Shown here piece by piece: positions 55,207 through 63,093 of a stretch of 64,000 nucleotides of DNA (its first letter is position 1; each line of letters begins with the position of its first letter). Source of the DNA: Actinomycetota bacterium (lineage in GTDB: Bacteria > Actinomycetota > Humimicrobiia > Humimicrobiales > Humimicrobiaceae). A program made the translations under genes and the position numbers. The notes beneath the pieces were generated by a model that saw only the letters and a program-made list of their open reading frames with translations, was not told the origin of the DNA and did no database searches. The stretch lies in NCBI GenBank assembly GCA_028698215.1, contig JAQVDY010000008.1:1-64000 (forward strand), read 5' to 3'.

Positions 55207-55881
55207 ATGGATATAGATATTGACACTTATATTCCGGGAAAAATAATATGTGTAGGAATGAATTACAAATCTCATATAGATGAACAGGACGGCAGGTTTC
55301 CAGCTAGACCGGTTCTTTTTTCCAAAGCAGTCAGCAGCATAATCAAAGACGGCCAATCCATACTTTATCCGCCCCAGGTCAAGGAACTGGACTATGAGGT
55401 AGAGCTGGCAGTAATCATAGGCAAAAAAGCCACAAAAGTAAATAAACAGGAAGTATTTGACTATGTCTACGGCTATACTATTATCAATGATGTAACCGCC
55501 AGGGATATCCAGAGGGACCAGGGCCAATGGTACCAGGGCAAGAGCTATGATACCTTTGCCCCTATTGGGCCCGCCATTATAGCTAAAGATGAAATTGAAG
55601 ATCCCCAGAACCTTAATTTAAGATCATATGTAAATAAAGAACTGCGCCAGAATTCCAATACTTCTGAAATGATATTTGATATAGCTACCCTGATATCCTA
55701 TATTACCCAGGCTATTACCCTGATGCCGGGTGACCTGGTAGCAACCGGGACTCCGGCGGGAGTGGGCGTTTTCATGACAGAAAAGAAATTGCTCCAGCCG
55801 GGGGACGAAGTGATTTGTGAAATCGAAAACATAGGCAGGCTAGCCAACAAGGTTATGAGGGCCGATGATAGCAATTGCTGA
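55207..55881 (+). CDS. Fumarylacetoacetate hydrolase family protein
   Basis: A 224-residue enzyme of the FAH superfamily (hydratase/decarboxylase/acylpyruvate hydrolase). Motifs: KIICVGMNYKSHIDE, LDYEVELAVIIGKKA with the metal-binding Glu pair, NDVTARDIQRDQGQW, and LMPGDLVATGTPAGVG. The ATG at 55207 is chosen because AAGGGAG lies eight bases before it; GTG at 55201 is too close. Members act on 2-oxo acids from aromatic or sugar breakdown; acylpyruvase or oxaloacetate decarboxylase are candidates. The end overlaps the LysE gene start. Confidence 0.9.
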   Translation: MDIDIDTYIPGKIICVGMNYKSHIDEQDGRFPARPVLFSKAVSSIIKDGQSILYPPQVKELDYEVELAVIIGKKATKVNKQEVFDYVYGYTIINDVTARDIQRDQGQWYQGKSYDTFAPIGPAIIAKDEIEDPQNLNLRSYVNKELRQNSNTSEMIFDIATLISYITQAITLMPGDLVATGTPAGVGVFMTEKKLLQPGDEVICEIENIGRLANKVMRADDSNC

Positions 55882-56512
55882 AATTTTTTTAGGAGCTATG
55901 GTAGTAGGATTTTCAGGAGCAATGGTGCCGGGCCCCATGTTTACCCTTACTGTTACCGGGGTAGCCCAGCGGGGATTCTGGGCTTCGTTCTTCATTTCCC
56001 TGGGCCATTCCATACTGGAACTTCTATTGGTGATTAGTTTCTTTTTAGGGATATTGAGATACCTGGACAATCCCCTGCTGATGAAGGTTATAGGTATATT
56101 GGGAGGCTTTTTTTTACTGTACCTGGGCGGCCAGCTTATTTATTCCGTTCTTAAAAAAAAGGTAGCAATAGAGTGGCAAACTGATGAAGCCAAACCTCTT
56201 GCTCCCAGATTTTATGCTGCTAATTTTATGCTTAAAGGGGCAATGGTAAGCCTTATAAACCCGTACTGGTATATCTGGTGGGTCAGCATTGGGGCTGCTT
56301 TCATGATTAAGGCCATGCAGTACAATATTGCCGGGGTAAGCTCTTTTTTCTTTGGCCATATAAGCGCTGATTTTATTTGGTTTATGTTTGTGGGATTTTT
56401 GGTAAGTACCGGAAAAAGATTTCTTAACCTGAAAGTGTATCGCATTATTCTGATATTATGCGCCTTGTTTCTGCTGTATCTGGGAATCAAATTTATAATG
56501 GATTTCCTTTAG
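55865..56512 (+). CDS. LysE/RhtB-family amino acid exporter
   Basis: A 215-residue membrane protein of about six segments. The family opening GAMVPGPMFTLTVTGVAQRGFWASFFISLGHS-like text is clear (PGP at residue 21-23). Such proteins export lysine, arginine, threonine or other small solutes. It overlaps the FAH gene by 17 bases, so the two are translationally coupled; together they may handle a metabolite and its excess. Confidence 0.9.
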   Translation: MIAIAEIFLGAMVVGFSGAMVPGPMFTLTVTGVAQRGFWASFFISLGHSILELLLVISFFLGILRYLDNPLLMKVIGILGGFFLLYLGGQLIYSVLKKKVAIEWQTDEAKPLAPRFYAANFMLKGAMVSLINPYWYIWWVSIGAAFMIKAMQYNIAGVSSFFFGHISADFIWFMFVGFLVSTGKRFLNLKVYRIILILCALFLLYLGIKFIMDFL

Positions 56513-56575
56513 CCCCATAAACCTTTATAGTATGGTTATAAACAGTTTTCCATAACAGGGGTTAAGGAGTCATAT

Positions 56576-56818
56576 ATGAAAAAGGTAATAGTATATTCCA
56601 CTTCTGCCTGCCCTTACTGCAGCCAGGTAAAGGATTACCTTAGGCGGCATAATATTGAATTTAGCGATATTGATATCAGTGTCCATCCGGAAAAGCTATC
56701 GGAGATGGCCGAAAAATCCAAGCAGGTAGGCATACCGGTGATAGATTTTATGGGAAAAATAATTGTGGGGTTTGAAAAAGAGGAAATAGATAGGGCTATC
56801 CAGGAATTAGACCAATAA
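56576..56818 (+). CDS. Glutaredoxin-like protein
   Basis: An 80-residue thioredoxin-fold protein with the active site C12-PY-C15 in STSACPYCSQV and the cis-Pro loop VGIPVIDF. The C-terminus (GKIIVGFEKEEIDRAI) is of the Grx/NrdH-like kind. It would reduce a small disulfide target using glutathione or a thioredoxin reductase. A good AAGGAG precedes the ATG. The cupin gene follows eight bases later. Confidence 0.9.
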   Translation: MKKVIVYSTSACPYCSQVKDYLRRHNIEFSDIDISVHPEKLSEMAEKSKQVGIPVIDFMGKIIVGFEKEEIDRAIQELDQ

Positions 56819-56826
56819 ATATAATA

Positions 56827-57174
56827 ATGAAACCAGTATTTGACAGTAAAGACATAACTACCACTGAATTTGAAGACCGATGGGTAAAGTTTGCCTTTGG
56901 CAGCCAGGGCATGATAAAAACAGGCGCCCTTAATTTGGGAATAGTGGAATTTAAACCCGGAGTCCAGCCCTTAGCCCACCGGCACCAGACAGAAGAAGCA
57001 TTATATGTAATACAAGGTGAGGGGAAAATAATGATAGGCTCTTCATGGTTTGATTTGAAAGCAGGCAGCTTTGTGCATATACCCCAGGGAGAGAACCACC
57101 TGATTAAATCCAGCAAGGACGCCCGGTTAAAAATATTATTTATTTTTGGCGGAAAAACAAATATAGATTATTAA
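56827..57174 (+). CDS. Small cupin-domain protein
   Basis: A 115-residue single beta-barrel. The metal-binding pattern HRHQTEEALYVIQGEG (H, H and E) and the second His in GENHLI are present. Function of such small cupins varies: dioxygenase, isomerase or ligand sensing. It follows the glutaredoxin gene closely and is tail-to-tail with the CDF transporter, three bases apart. Confidence 0.88.
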   Translation: MKPVFDSKDITTTEFEDRWVKFAFGSQGMIKTGALNLGIVEFKPGVQPLAHRHQTEEALYVIQGEGKIMIGSSWFDLKAGSFVHIPQGENHLIKSSKDARLKILFIFGGKTNIDY

Positions 57175-57177
57175 ATT

Positions 57178-58557
57178 CTAACCCGGCTCCGCATGTATAA
57201 GTACTTCCTCTATCTGCTTTATCTGTACCCGCAATGTGTTTTCCGCTTCTGTTATTATCTTATGGGCCTGTTCAATATTAAGGGAACTATCCATCCTGCA
57301 GTGAAAAGCCACATGGTAACTTTCACCTTTTTTAAGCACCGTAAAATCATGGCAGGTGCCGGGATCTATCAAAGGTGATACCTTTTCTTTTATTTCCTCT
57401 ATCAGCTGGCCTGAGTCCAGGGTAATATCATCCCAATATTCCTGGCCGGACAGATCCTCGGCATGTATATATATTTTTCTTAAATTGCTTATTTTAGACC
57501 TTATTTTTTGTTCAGTGTCCCTGGTAAGCCTTTCTACCTGCTCCAGGGTCATGCCGGCAGACAGCTCAACATGAACCGAAATGTCAGTATGGTCACCTAC
57601 TTTATACAAGTAGATATTGTGTACATCCTTGATCCCAGGCTGATTTAGGGTTACCTGCTTTAAATAATCAGAAATGTTTTCGTCGGCCAGCCTGGGTTTT
57701 ATTTCCACAATTATCTGCGAATGAGGAAACTGCTTCCTTATTTTTTCGCGTACCCTGTCCTTTACATTCTCTGCCTGGCTGAGGTACAGGTTATGGGGTG
57801 AACATAAGCTAAGGTTGATAAATTTTATTCCCCCTACTTCATGTATCTTTATATCTTCTATGCTTTCAATATCCTGGTCATTGCCCAAAATCTCCTTTAT
57901 TTTCTGGGTAACCTGTTCCGGTATATAATCCAGTAGGTTCCTAATAATGCTAACTGTAAGCCTGATGCTGAGGCCAATTACTACCAGTGATACCACTATG
58001 GAAGCTATGGGATCAGCCAGGTTGTAGCCAAACCTGGCCAGCAGCAAGCCTGCTATAACTACCAATGAGCTCAAGATGTCCCCGCTGTAGTTTAAATATT
58101 CAGCCCTGAAGGCAAAAGAGTTAAACTTCTTAGCCCCCCTGTACAGCACTATCACCCTGGCTATGTTCAAAATAATAGATATGCCCAACACTAAAAACAC
58201 CGGCCACCCTATGCTTAGTTCAAAATCACGGTGTATAAGCCTTTGAATGGATTTATATATTATGAATACACCCAAGCCGCTGATAACGGTAGTCTCCATA
58301 AAGGCGGCAAAATTTTCATATTTGCCATGTCCATAGGTGTGGTCTGCATCTGGAGGCCTGCTGGCTATTCTTACCGCTACAAAGGCAATGAATACTGTAA
58401 CCAAGTCCAGGCCATTGTTAAGTGCCTCTGAAAATATTCCCAAGCTATTGGAGAAATAGGCAGCCATTATTTTTATTATGACTAAAAAAATGGAAACCAG
58501 CAGGGAAAAGGTGGCGATTCTCTTTTTAGTTAATACTGTTTGATAGTTGTTTTCCAT
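57178..58557 (-). CDS. Cation diffusion facilitator metal transporter with three C-terminal repeats
   Basis: A 459-residue metal/proton antiporter. Six membrane segments lie within residues 12-208. Metal-site positions are N47xxxD51 in segment 2 and N156xxxD160 in segment 5, where zinc exporters have H/DxxxD. After residue 210 come three similar ferredoxin-like dimerisation domains: about 212-290, 293-369 (ending IYIHAEDL) and 383-457 (ending VLIHAEPG). A usual CDF protein has one and about 300 residues. Manganese, iron or another metal may be carried. It is divergent from the ArsR gene across a palindrome. Confidence 0.88.
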   Translation of the reverse strand: MENNYQTVLTKKRIATFSLLVSIFLVIIKIMAAYFSNSLGIFSEALNNGLDLVTVFIAFVAVRIASRPPDADHTYGHGKYENFAAFMETTVISGLGVFIIYKSIQRLIHRDFELSIGWPVFLVLGISIILNIARVIVLYRGAKKFNSFAFRAEYLNYSGDILSSLVVIAGLLLARFGYNLADPIASIVVSLVVIGLSIRLTVSIIRNLLDYIPEQVTQKIKEILGNDQDIESIEDIKIHEVGGIKFINLSLCSPHNLYLSQAENVKDRVREKIRKQFPHSQIIVEIKPRLADENISDYLKQVTLNQPGIKDVHNIYLYKVGDHTDISVHVELSAGMTLEQVERLTRDTEQKIRSKISNLRKIYIHAEDLSGQEYWDDITLDSGQLIEEIKEKVSPLIDPGTCHDFTVLKKGESYHVAFHCRMDSSLNIEQAHKIITEAENTLRVQIKQIEEVLIHAEPG

Positions 58558-58613
58558 GTACGTATTGCTCAGATCAATATACTGGTATTTTAATCTTTTG
58601 ATAAAAATCTGTA

Positions 58614-58671
58614 AACATTATTAATATTGCAATATTAATATGTTTTCATGTTATTATATAAATGCTATAAT
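58614..58671 (+). promoter_or_regulatory. Palindromic operator and promoter between CDF and ArsR genes
   Basis: TATTAATATTG at 58619-58629 followed by its exact reverse complement to 58640 makes a 22-base perfect palindrome, extended imperfectly by AACAT on the left and TGTT on the right. The ArsR promoter lies just downstream: TTTTCA (58643-58648), 17 bases, TATAAT (58666-58671) with TG one base upstream. The site is placed to control the divergent CDF gene as well. Confidence 0.6.
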
Positions 58672-58699
58672 AATATTTAACTTATACCAAGAGGTAAAA

Positions 58700-59023
58700 A
58701 TGAAAAAAGAAAAATTCTATAATCTGCATTCAGATATGTGCAAAACCATATCTAACCCCCGCAGGCAAGCCATAATAGACGCCATAAGGGACAAGTCTCT
58801 TACGGTTACTGAAATAGTTCAAAAGACAGGGCTGCCCCAGTCCAATATTTCCCAGCACCTGTCCCTGTTAAGCGCCAAGGGGATTGTAAACCGCAACAGG
58901 AATGGCAGCAATATCTATTATTCCATTGCCAATCCTAAGATTATTAAGGCTTATGACCTTTTAACTGAGGTTCTTAGGGAAGAATCAAATTCCAAGCAAG
59001 ATGTTATAAATGACTTGTTTTAA
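58700..59023 (+). CDS. ArsR-family transcriptional regulator
   Basis: A 107-residue winged helix protein from ATG at 58700, behind AGAGG. The DNA-reading part is LTVTEIVQKTGLPQSNISQHLSLLSAKGIV, read as residues 33-62, followed by the beta wing RNRNGSNIYYSI. The metal-binding ELCVC of SmtB/ArsR is absent; the only Cys is C13, so metal sensing by the classic alpha-3 site is unlikely. It precedes a DsrE-like gene by 15 bases and likely controls it and itself, perhaps also the CDF transporter. Confidence 0.9.
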   Translation: MKKEKFYNLHSDMCKTISNPRRQAIIDAIRDKSLTVTEIVQKTGLPQSNISQHLSLLSAKGIVNRNRNGSNIYYSIANPKIIKAYDLLTEVLREESNSKQDVINDLF

Positions 59024-59038
59024 GGAGTGGTGATAAAT

Positions 59039-59512
59039 ATGGCAAAGAAAAAACTGGCCATGGTGGTATTTAGCGGAGATATGGATAAGCTGATGGCTGC
59101 CTTTATGATAGCTACCGGTGCTGCTGCTTCCGATATGGAAGTAACCATGTTTTTCACCTTCTGGGGATTGAAGGCGTTGAAGAAAAAGCACCGGACCGGT
59201 AAAAGTTTTTTAGGCAGGTTGATGGGTTTCATGGAAAGAGGAGATATTGAAAACACCAGTCCATCCAAATACAGCATGGGCGGCCTGGGTAGATGGCTGT
59301 TTAAAAAAATGATGAGATCCAAAAATATTACTACCCTGCCCCAGTTAAGGGATATGGCTTTACAGATGGGAGTAAATCTGTATGGCTGCCAGATGAGCAT
59401 GAGCGTATTGGAAATCCCCAAGGAAGATATGATAGATGAGGTAAAGGGCTGTGTAGGGGTAGCATTTTTCATAGAAAAAGCCCAGGAAGCCGATGCCAGC
59501 TTATTCATTTAA
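59039..59512 (+). CDS. DsrE/DsrF-like family protein (DsrE2 type)
   Basis: A 157-residue protein. Family text: LAMVVFSGDMDKLMAAFMIATGAAASDMEVTMFFTFWGL, read as residues 6-43, and the conserved Cys in LYGCQMSMSVLEI near 118, probably a persulfide carrier site. DsrE2-type proteins are thought to move sulfur or act with peroxiredoxin-like partners. The ATG at 59039 is preferred with AAGGAG 11 bases upstream over GTG codons at 59027 and 59030. It is cotranscribed with the ArsR gene. Confidence 0.88.
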   Translation: MAKKKLAMVVFSGDMDKLMAAFMIATGAAASDMEVTMFFTFWGLKALKKKHRTGKSFLGRLMGFMERGDIENTSPSKYSMGGLGRWLFKKMMRSKNITTLPQLRDMALQMGVNLYGCQMSMSVLEIPKEDMIDEVKGCVGVAFFIEKAQEADASLFI

Positions 59513-59538
59513 TCTGACGCCGGACCTTGACGTTTTAG

Positions 59539-60300
59539 CTATAATATAAAAGGAATTATAGCTTTCCTGTGTTCAGGATAATCCTCAAAGTTGTTACGGT
59601 ACCAGCGGTGATTAGAAAATGCCCGGGGAAATAAGTTGGCAATAGTAAATACGGCAAAAGCCAGGCCAGGCAGTGACCAGGTAAGTATGGCCCATCCAAT
59701 CCACTCCATTATCTCTCCTAAATAATTGGGGCTGGATACATATTTGAAAAAACCCCTATGGGGAATACTATATCCTTGCTCGTTGTTTTTCCTAAGCTCC
59801 CTCAGAATTGAGTCTGAATGAATATTTATGGCTAAGCCCAGCAAAAAAACCAACAACCCTATCACAAAGCGGGAACTGGTAAGCCAGTCCAATCCATAAT
59901 CGGGGGCAAAATAAAAGAGATAGCGTCCATTTATATAGGTATTTATCAGGTTAAATATTAAAGCAAAAGCTATCACCATCAGGGGAAATCTCTTTTGCCC
60001 TCCCTTCATCAGCACCGGGTATACAAAAGCCCGCTGCAGATAATGGGACATCCAGATTGCCAGAAAAATTATGGCAACCAGATTATCGGACTTATTTCCA
60101 ATAATAAACAGGAAGGCCATAAGGATTACGGTTGGCGATTCCATTACTATCCAGCCTAACCTGGCCCTGGTAAACAGTCCCCAGCCTTTCCGGTAGTGGC
60201 GCCCATAGGGAGCTTTAATGAACCATAAGGCCAGGAAAACAAACAGGGCTGATATGAATACTGCATATAACAGGAAATTATAAATTAGCTTTTCTTGCAT
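59539..60300 (-). CDS. Steroid 5-alpha-reductase-like membrane protein
   Basis: A 253-residue polytopic protein with about six segments. The C-terminal domain matches the steroid 5-alpha reductase family: GFFKYVSSPNYLGEIMEWIGWAILTWS, then NLFPRAFSNHRWYRNNFEDYPEHRKAIIPFI, both read within residues 203-252. In bacteria such proteins are often of unknown function, reducing or methylating lipid-like compounds. No catalytic proof is possible by eye. It is tail-to-tail with the DsrE gene. Confidence 0.85.
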   Translation of the reverse strand: MQEKLIYNFLLYAVFISALFVFLALWFIKAPYGRHYRKGWGLFTRARLGWIVMESPTVILMAFLFIIGNKSDNLVAIIFLAIWMSHYLQRAFVYPVLMKGGQKRFPLMVIAFALIFNLINTYINGRYLFYFAPDYGLDWLTSSRFVIGLLVFLLGLAINIHSDSILRELRKNNEQGYSIPHRGFFKYVSSPNYLGEIMEWIGWAILTWSLPGLAFAVFTIANLFPRAFSNHRWYRNNFEDYPEHRKAIIPFIL

Positions 60301-60424
60301 AGGGTATACTATATTAGTATTAAAACGATTTTACTATTTAAACTTATTAAAGTATAGGTTTTTGAACATTTTTTTATAGCTCATTATAATAAGAGTATTG
60401 TGAATTTAGTATAGGGAGAAGTAA

Positions 60425-61588
60425 TTGGAAAATTTTGAATACCAAAACTCTACCCGCATTGTATTTGGTAAAGACAGCGATGGAAAACTGGGTAGCCTGG
60501 TAAAAGAATATGGCACAAAGGTACTTCTGCATTATGGAGGAGGCAGCATAAAGGAAAACGGTATCTATGACCGGGTCATAAAAACTTTAAGGGCCGGGGA
60601 TATTTCGGTAGTGGAACTTCCCGGGGTAAGGCCAAATCCTATATTAGGCCTGGTGCAGGAAGGTATCGATATTTGCCGCCGGCAAAAAATAGATTTTATA
60701 TTGGCGGTGGGCGGAGGCAGCGTCATTGACTCTGCTAAAGCAATTGCAGCCGGAGTTCATTATGAAGGCAGCCTTTGGGACTTCTTTGAAGGAAAGGCCA
60801 GTCCCCGGAAGGTTCCGCCTGTGGGAGTAGTATTAACCATACCTGCTGCCGGAAGCGAGTCCAGTGATGTAACTGTAATTACCAAAGAAGAGGGGTTAAT
60901 AAAAAGGGGATACCATAATCATCTGCTTAGGCCTAAATTTGCCATACTTAATCCTGAATTTACCTATACTTTGCCTGCATTCCAGACCGCAGCCGGTGCT
61001 GCAGACATAATGGCCCATGTAATGGAAAGGTACTTTACCCATACCAGGAATGTGGATCTTACAGACAGGCTGTGTGAATCCACCTTAAAGACAGTTATAA
61101 AACATACACCCCTGGCCCTTGAAAATCCCCGGGACTATAATGCCAGGGCTGAAATAATGTGGGCCGGCACCATTGCCCATAATGGTATTTTGGGAACAGG
61201 ACGGGAGGAAGACTGGGGGTCCCATAAAATTGGGCATGAGCTCAGTGCTATTTACGGACTGACCCATGGTGCTTCACTAGCCATAGTATTTCCCGCCTGG
61301 TTAAAATATACTTATAAGCAAAACCTGCCGTTGATGGCCCAGTTTGCTTTTAGGGTATTTGAAATAGAAATAGATTATAATAACCTGGAGCAGACAGCAG
61401 TAAAAGGGATAGGGAGCCTTGAAAAATTCTTTAAGGACATTGGGCTTCCCGTCAAGCTGAGCGAAGCCCAGATAGGAAACCAGCGCTGGAAAGAAATGGC
61501 GGCAAAATGCACCGCTACCGGGCCCAAAGGCAACTTTATTAAAATGTATGACCAGGACATTATAAATATTTTAGAAATTGCACGATAG
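60425..61588 (+). CDS. Iron-containing alcohol dehydrogenase
   Basis: A 387-residue group III alcohol dehydrogenase, close to NADPH-butanol dehydrogenase. Iron ligands lie in AADIMAHVMERYF (D and H, near 195), IYGLTHGASLA (H) and the preceding SHKIGHELS (H). The nucleotide site is VGGGSVIDSAKAIAAG. It starts with TTG behind GGGAGAAG. It would reduce aldehydes to alcohols in fermentation. The nitroreductase gene follows 11 bases later. Confidence 0.93.
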   Translation: MENFEYQNSTRIVFGKDSDGKLGSLVKEYGTKVLLHYGGGSIKENGIYDRVIKTLRAGDISVVELPGVRPNPILGLVQEGIDICRRQKIDFILAVGGGSVIDSAKAIAAGVHYEGSLWDFFEGKASPRKVPPVGVVLTIPAAGSESSDVTVITKEEGLIKRGYHNHLLRPKFAILNPEFTYTLPAFQTAAGAADIMAHVMERYFTHTRNVDLTDRLCESTLKTVIKHTPLALENPRDYNARAEIMWAGTIAHNGILGTGREEDWGSHKIGHELSAIYGLTHGASLAIVFPAWLKYTYKQNLPLMAQFAFRVFEIEIDYNNLEQTAVKGIGSLEKFFKDIGLPVKLSEAQIGNQRWKEMAAKCTATGPKGNFIKMYDQDIINILEIAR

Positions 61589-61599
61589 AAAGGAATGGG

Positions 61600-62100
61600 A
61601 TGGAAGAAATATTTCAAAGAAGAAGTATCAGGAAATACACTGACCAGCCGGTATCCCGCTCACAGCTGGAAGATCTGTTAAGGGCAGCCATGGCCGCTCC
61701 CACCGCTAATAACCAACAGGATTGGGAATTTGTAATTATCGATGACCGGAAACTGTTAAATAAAATACCCAGTTTCCACCCTTATTCCAAAATGTTAAAC
61801 CAGGCTCCGGCCGCCATAGCAGTTTGCGCTGATTTGGACCAGGAGGCAAGTGCTGGATATTGGGTCCAGGATTGCGCAGCAGCAACTCAAAACATTCTGC
61901 TGCAAGCCCGGCATATGGGGCTTGGTACCTGCTGGCTGGGGATCTACCCCCGTGAAGAAAGGGTGGAAGGCCTAAAAGAACTGTTGGGTTTGCCTGCCAG
62001 GGTCATGCCCTTAGCTCTTATAGCAGTAGGTTATCCGGCTGAAGAAAAGGGGCCTTCTAACCGGTTCAATCCGGACAAAATACATATAAACAAGTGGTAA
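61600..62100 (+). CDS. Nitroreductase-family FMN enzyme
   Basis: A 166-residue short nitroreductase-family protein. It begins MEEIFQRRSIRKYTDQPV, has AAMAAPTANNQQDWEFV and ATQNILLQARHMGLGTCWLG, the FMN-contacting stretches. Members reduce nitro groups, flavins or quinones with NAD(P)H. AAAGGA precedes the ATG. It is placed between the alcohol dehydrogenase and the SIMPL lipoprotein, all in one run. Confidence 0.9.
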   Translation: MEEIFQRRSIRKYTDQPVSRSQLEDLLRAAMAAPTANNQQDWEFVIIDDRKLLNKIPSFHPYSKMLNQAPAAIAVCADLDQEASAGYWVQDCAAATQNILLQARHMGLGTCWLGIYPREERVEGLKELLGLPARVMPLALIAVGYPAEEKGPSNRFNPDKIHINKW

Positions 62101-62110
62101 AGGAGGAATT

Positions 62111-62887
62111 ATGTCTAAGGTTAAGAAGATAACTTTAATAGTACTAACCATAATAGCCATCTTGGGACTAAGCACAGGCTGCCTCTATGGCAAGGGCGAG
62201 CTTCCCTATTATGGTGGTGCTGATACCGGCCTTAAACCTCAAAGCACCATCGCCGTATCCGGCAATGGAACGGTGAAGGCTACTCCCGATATGGTTTCTG
62301 TATCCATAAACGTGGTCACTGAAGAAGAAACCAGTGAGGAAGCGGTAAACAATAACAGCGAAATATCACAAAAAGTAATAGATGCTATCCAGGACACCCG
62401 GGCTAAGGAGCTCAAGGTTGAAACTACCGGATATAATTTGCAGCCATTATATGATTATAGCCAGGAAAACCAGCCCCCGGATATTTATGGATACCGGGTA
62501 AACAGTTCAGTACAGGTAAGCACTACTGATATGGAAAAGATTGGAGATATAATGGCCGCAGCTATTGATGCTGGCGCTAATGATATAGGTTCTTTAAGTT
62601 TTGACCTTAGCCAGGAATCCAAAAGCCAGGTTAAAATTGATGCTTTGTCAGAAGCTACCCGGGATGCTTCCCAGAAAGCAGAGGCTATCGCTGATTCTTT
62701 GGGCCTGAGGTTGGGAGACATTTATTATGTGAATGAAAGCGGGATTAGCTATCCAGGGCCTTTCTATGCTGACGAAGCCGCAGTAGCAGCTGAGGCTCCC
62801 GAAGGCCGGGGGGTACTTCCTCCCACTATCAGTCCCAGGGAAGTAGAAGTGACTGCTTATGTGGAAATAATCTATAACTTCAGATAG
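62111..62887 (+). CDS. SIMPL-domain (DUF541) lipoprotein
   Basis: A 258-residue lipoprotein with signal peptide and lipobox ending in Cys24 (STGC). The SIMPL domain opens with STIAVSGNGTVKATPDMVSVSINVVTEEE-type text at residues 44-72 and ends with EVEVTAYVEIIYNF at the C-terminus. Such proteins occur in the periplasm or outer surface of many bacteria and are linked to stress; activity unknown. AGGAGG precedes the ATG. A terminator follows. Confidence 0.9.
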   Translation: MSKVKKITLIVLTIIAILGLSTGCLYGKGELPYYGGADTGLKPQSTIAVSGNGTVKATPDMVSVSINVVTEEETSEEAVNNNSEISQKVIDAIQDTRAKELKVETTGYNLQPLYDYSQENQPPDIYGYRVNSSVQVSTTDMEKIGDIMAAAIDAGANDIGSLSFDLSQESKSQVKIDALSEATRDASQKAEAIADSLGLRLGDIYYVNESGISYPGPFYADEAAVAAEAPEGRGVLPPTISPREVEVTAYVEIIYNFR

Positions 62888-62915
62888 ACCAGTATTTCGT
62901 AATTAAACTTAAGCT

Positions 62916-62953
62916 AAAAGGCGGAGGGGTTATTAGGTACCTGTCCGCCTTTT
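62916..62953 (+). terminator. Rho-independent terminator after the SIMPL gene
   Basis: Ten-base arms AAAAGGCGGA and TCCGCCTTTT around an 18-base loop, ending in a T-rich run (TTTTATTTT). It closes the iron alcohol dehydrogenase to SIMPL operon, 28 bases after the last stop. Confidence 0.85.
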
Positions 62954-63030
62954 ATTTTGCCAGCTTTAGCCAATATTTGTTCTTTCCCTGCATCATAATA
63001 TTAAAAAAATATTAAAAATAATAAAAAAGG

Positions 63031-63085
63031 TTGACACCAGATATAGATGCTGTATTATATGAAACGATTCATATGAAACGGTTCA
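63031..63085 (+). promoter_or_regulatory. LacI-gene promoter with two tandem operators
   Basis: TTGACA (63031-63036), a 16-base spacer and TATTAT (63053-63058) form a strong promoter. Directly after the -10, TGAAACGATTCA (63060-63071) and TGAAACGGTTCA (63074-63085) are near-palindromic LacI/GalR-type operators 14 bases apart, covering the transcription start. Self-repression by the LacI protein is the natural reading. Confidence 0.6.
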
Positions 63086-63093
63086 AGAGTAAA

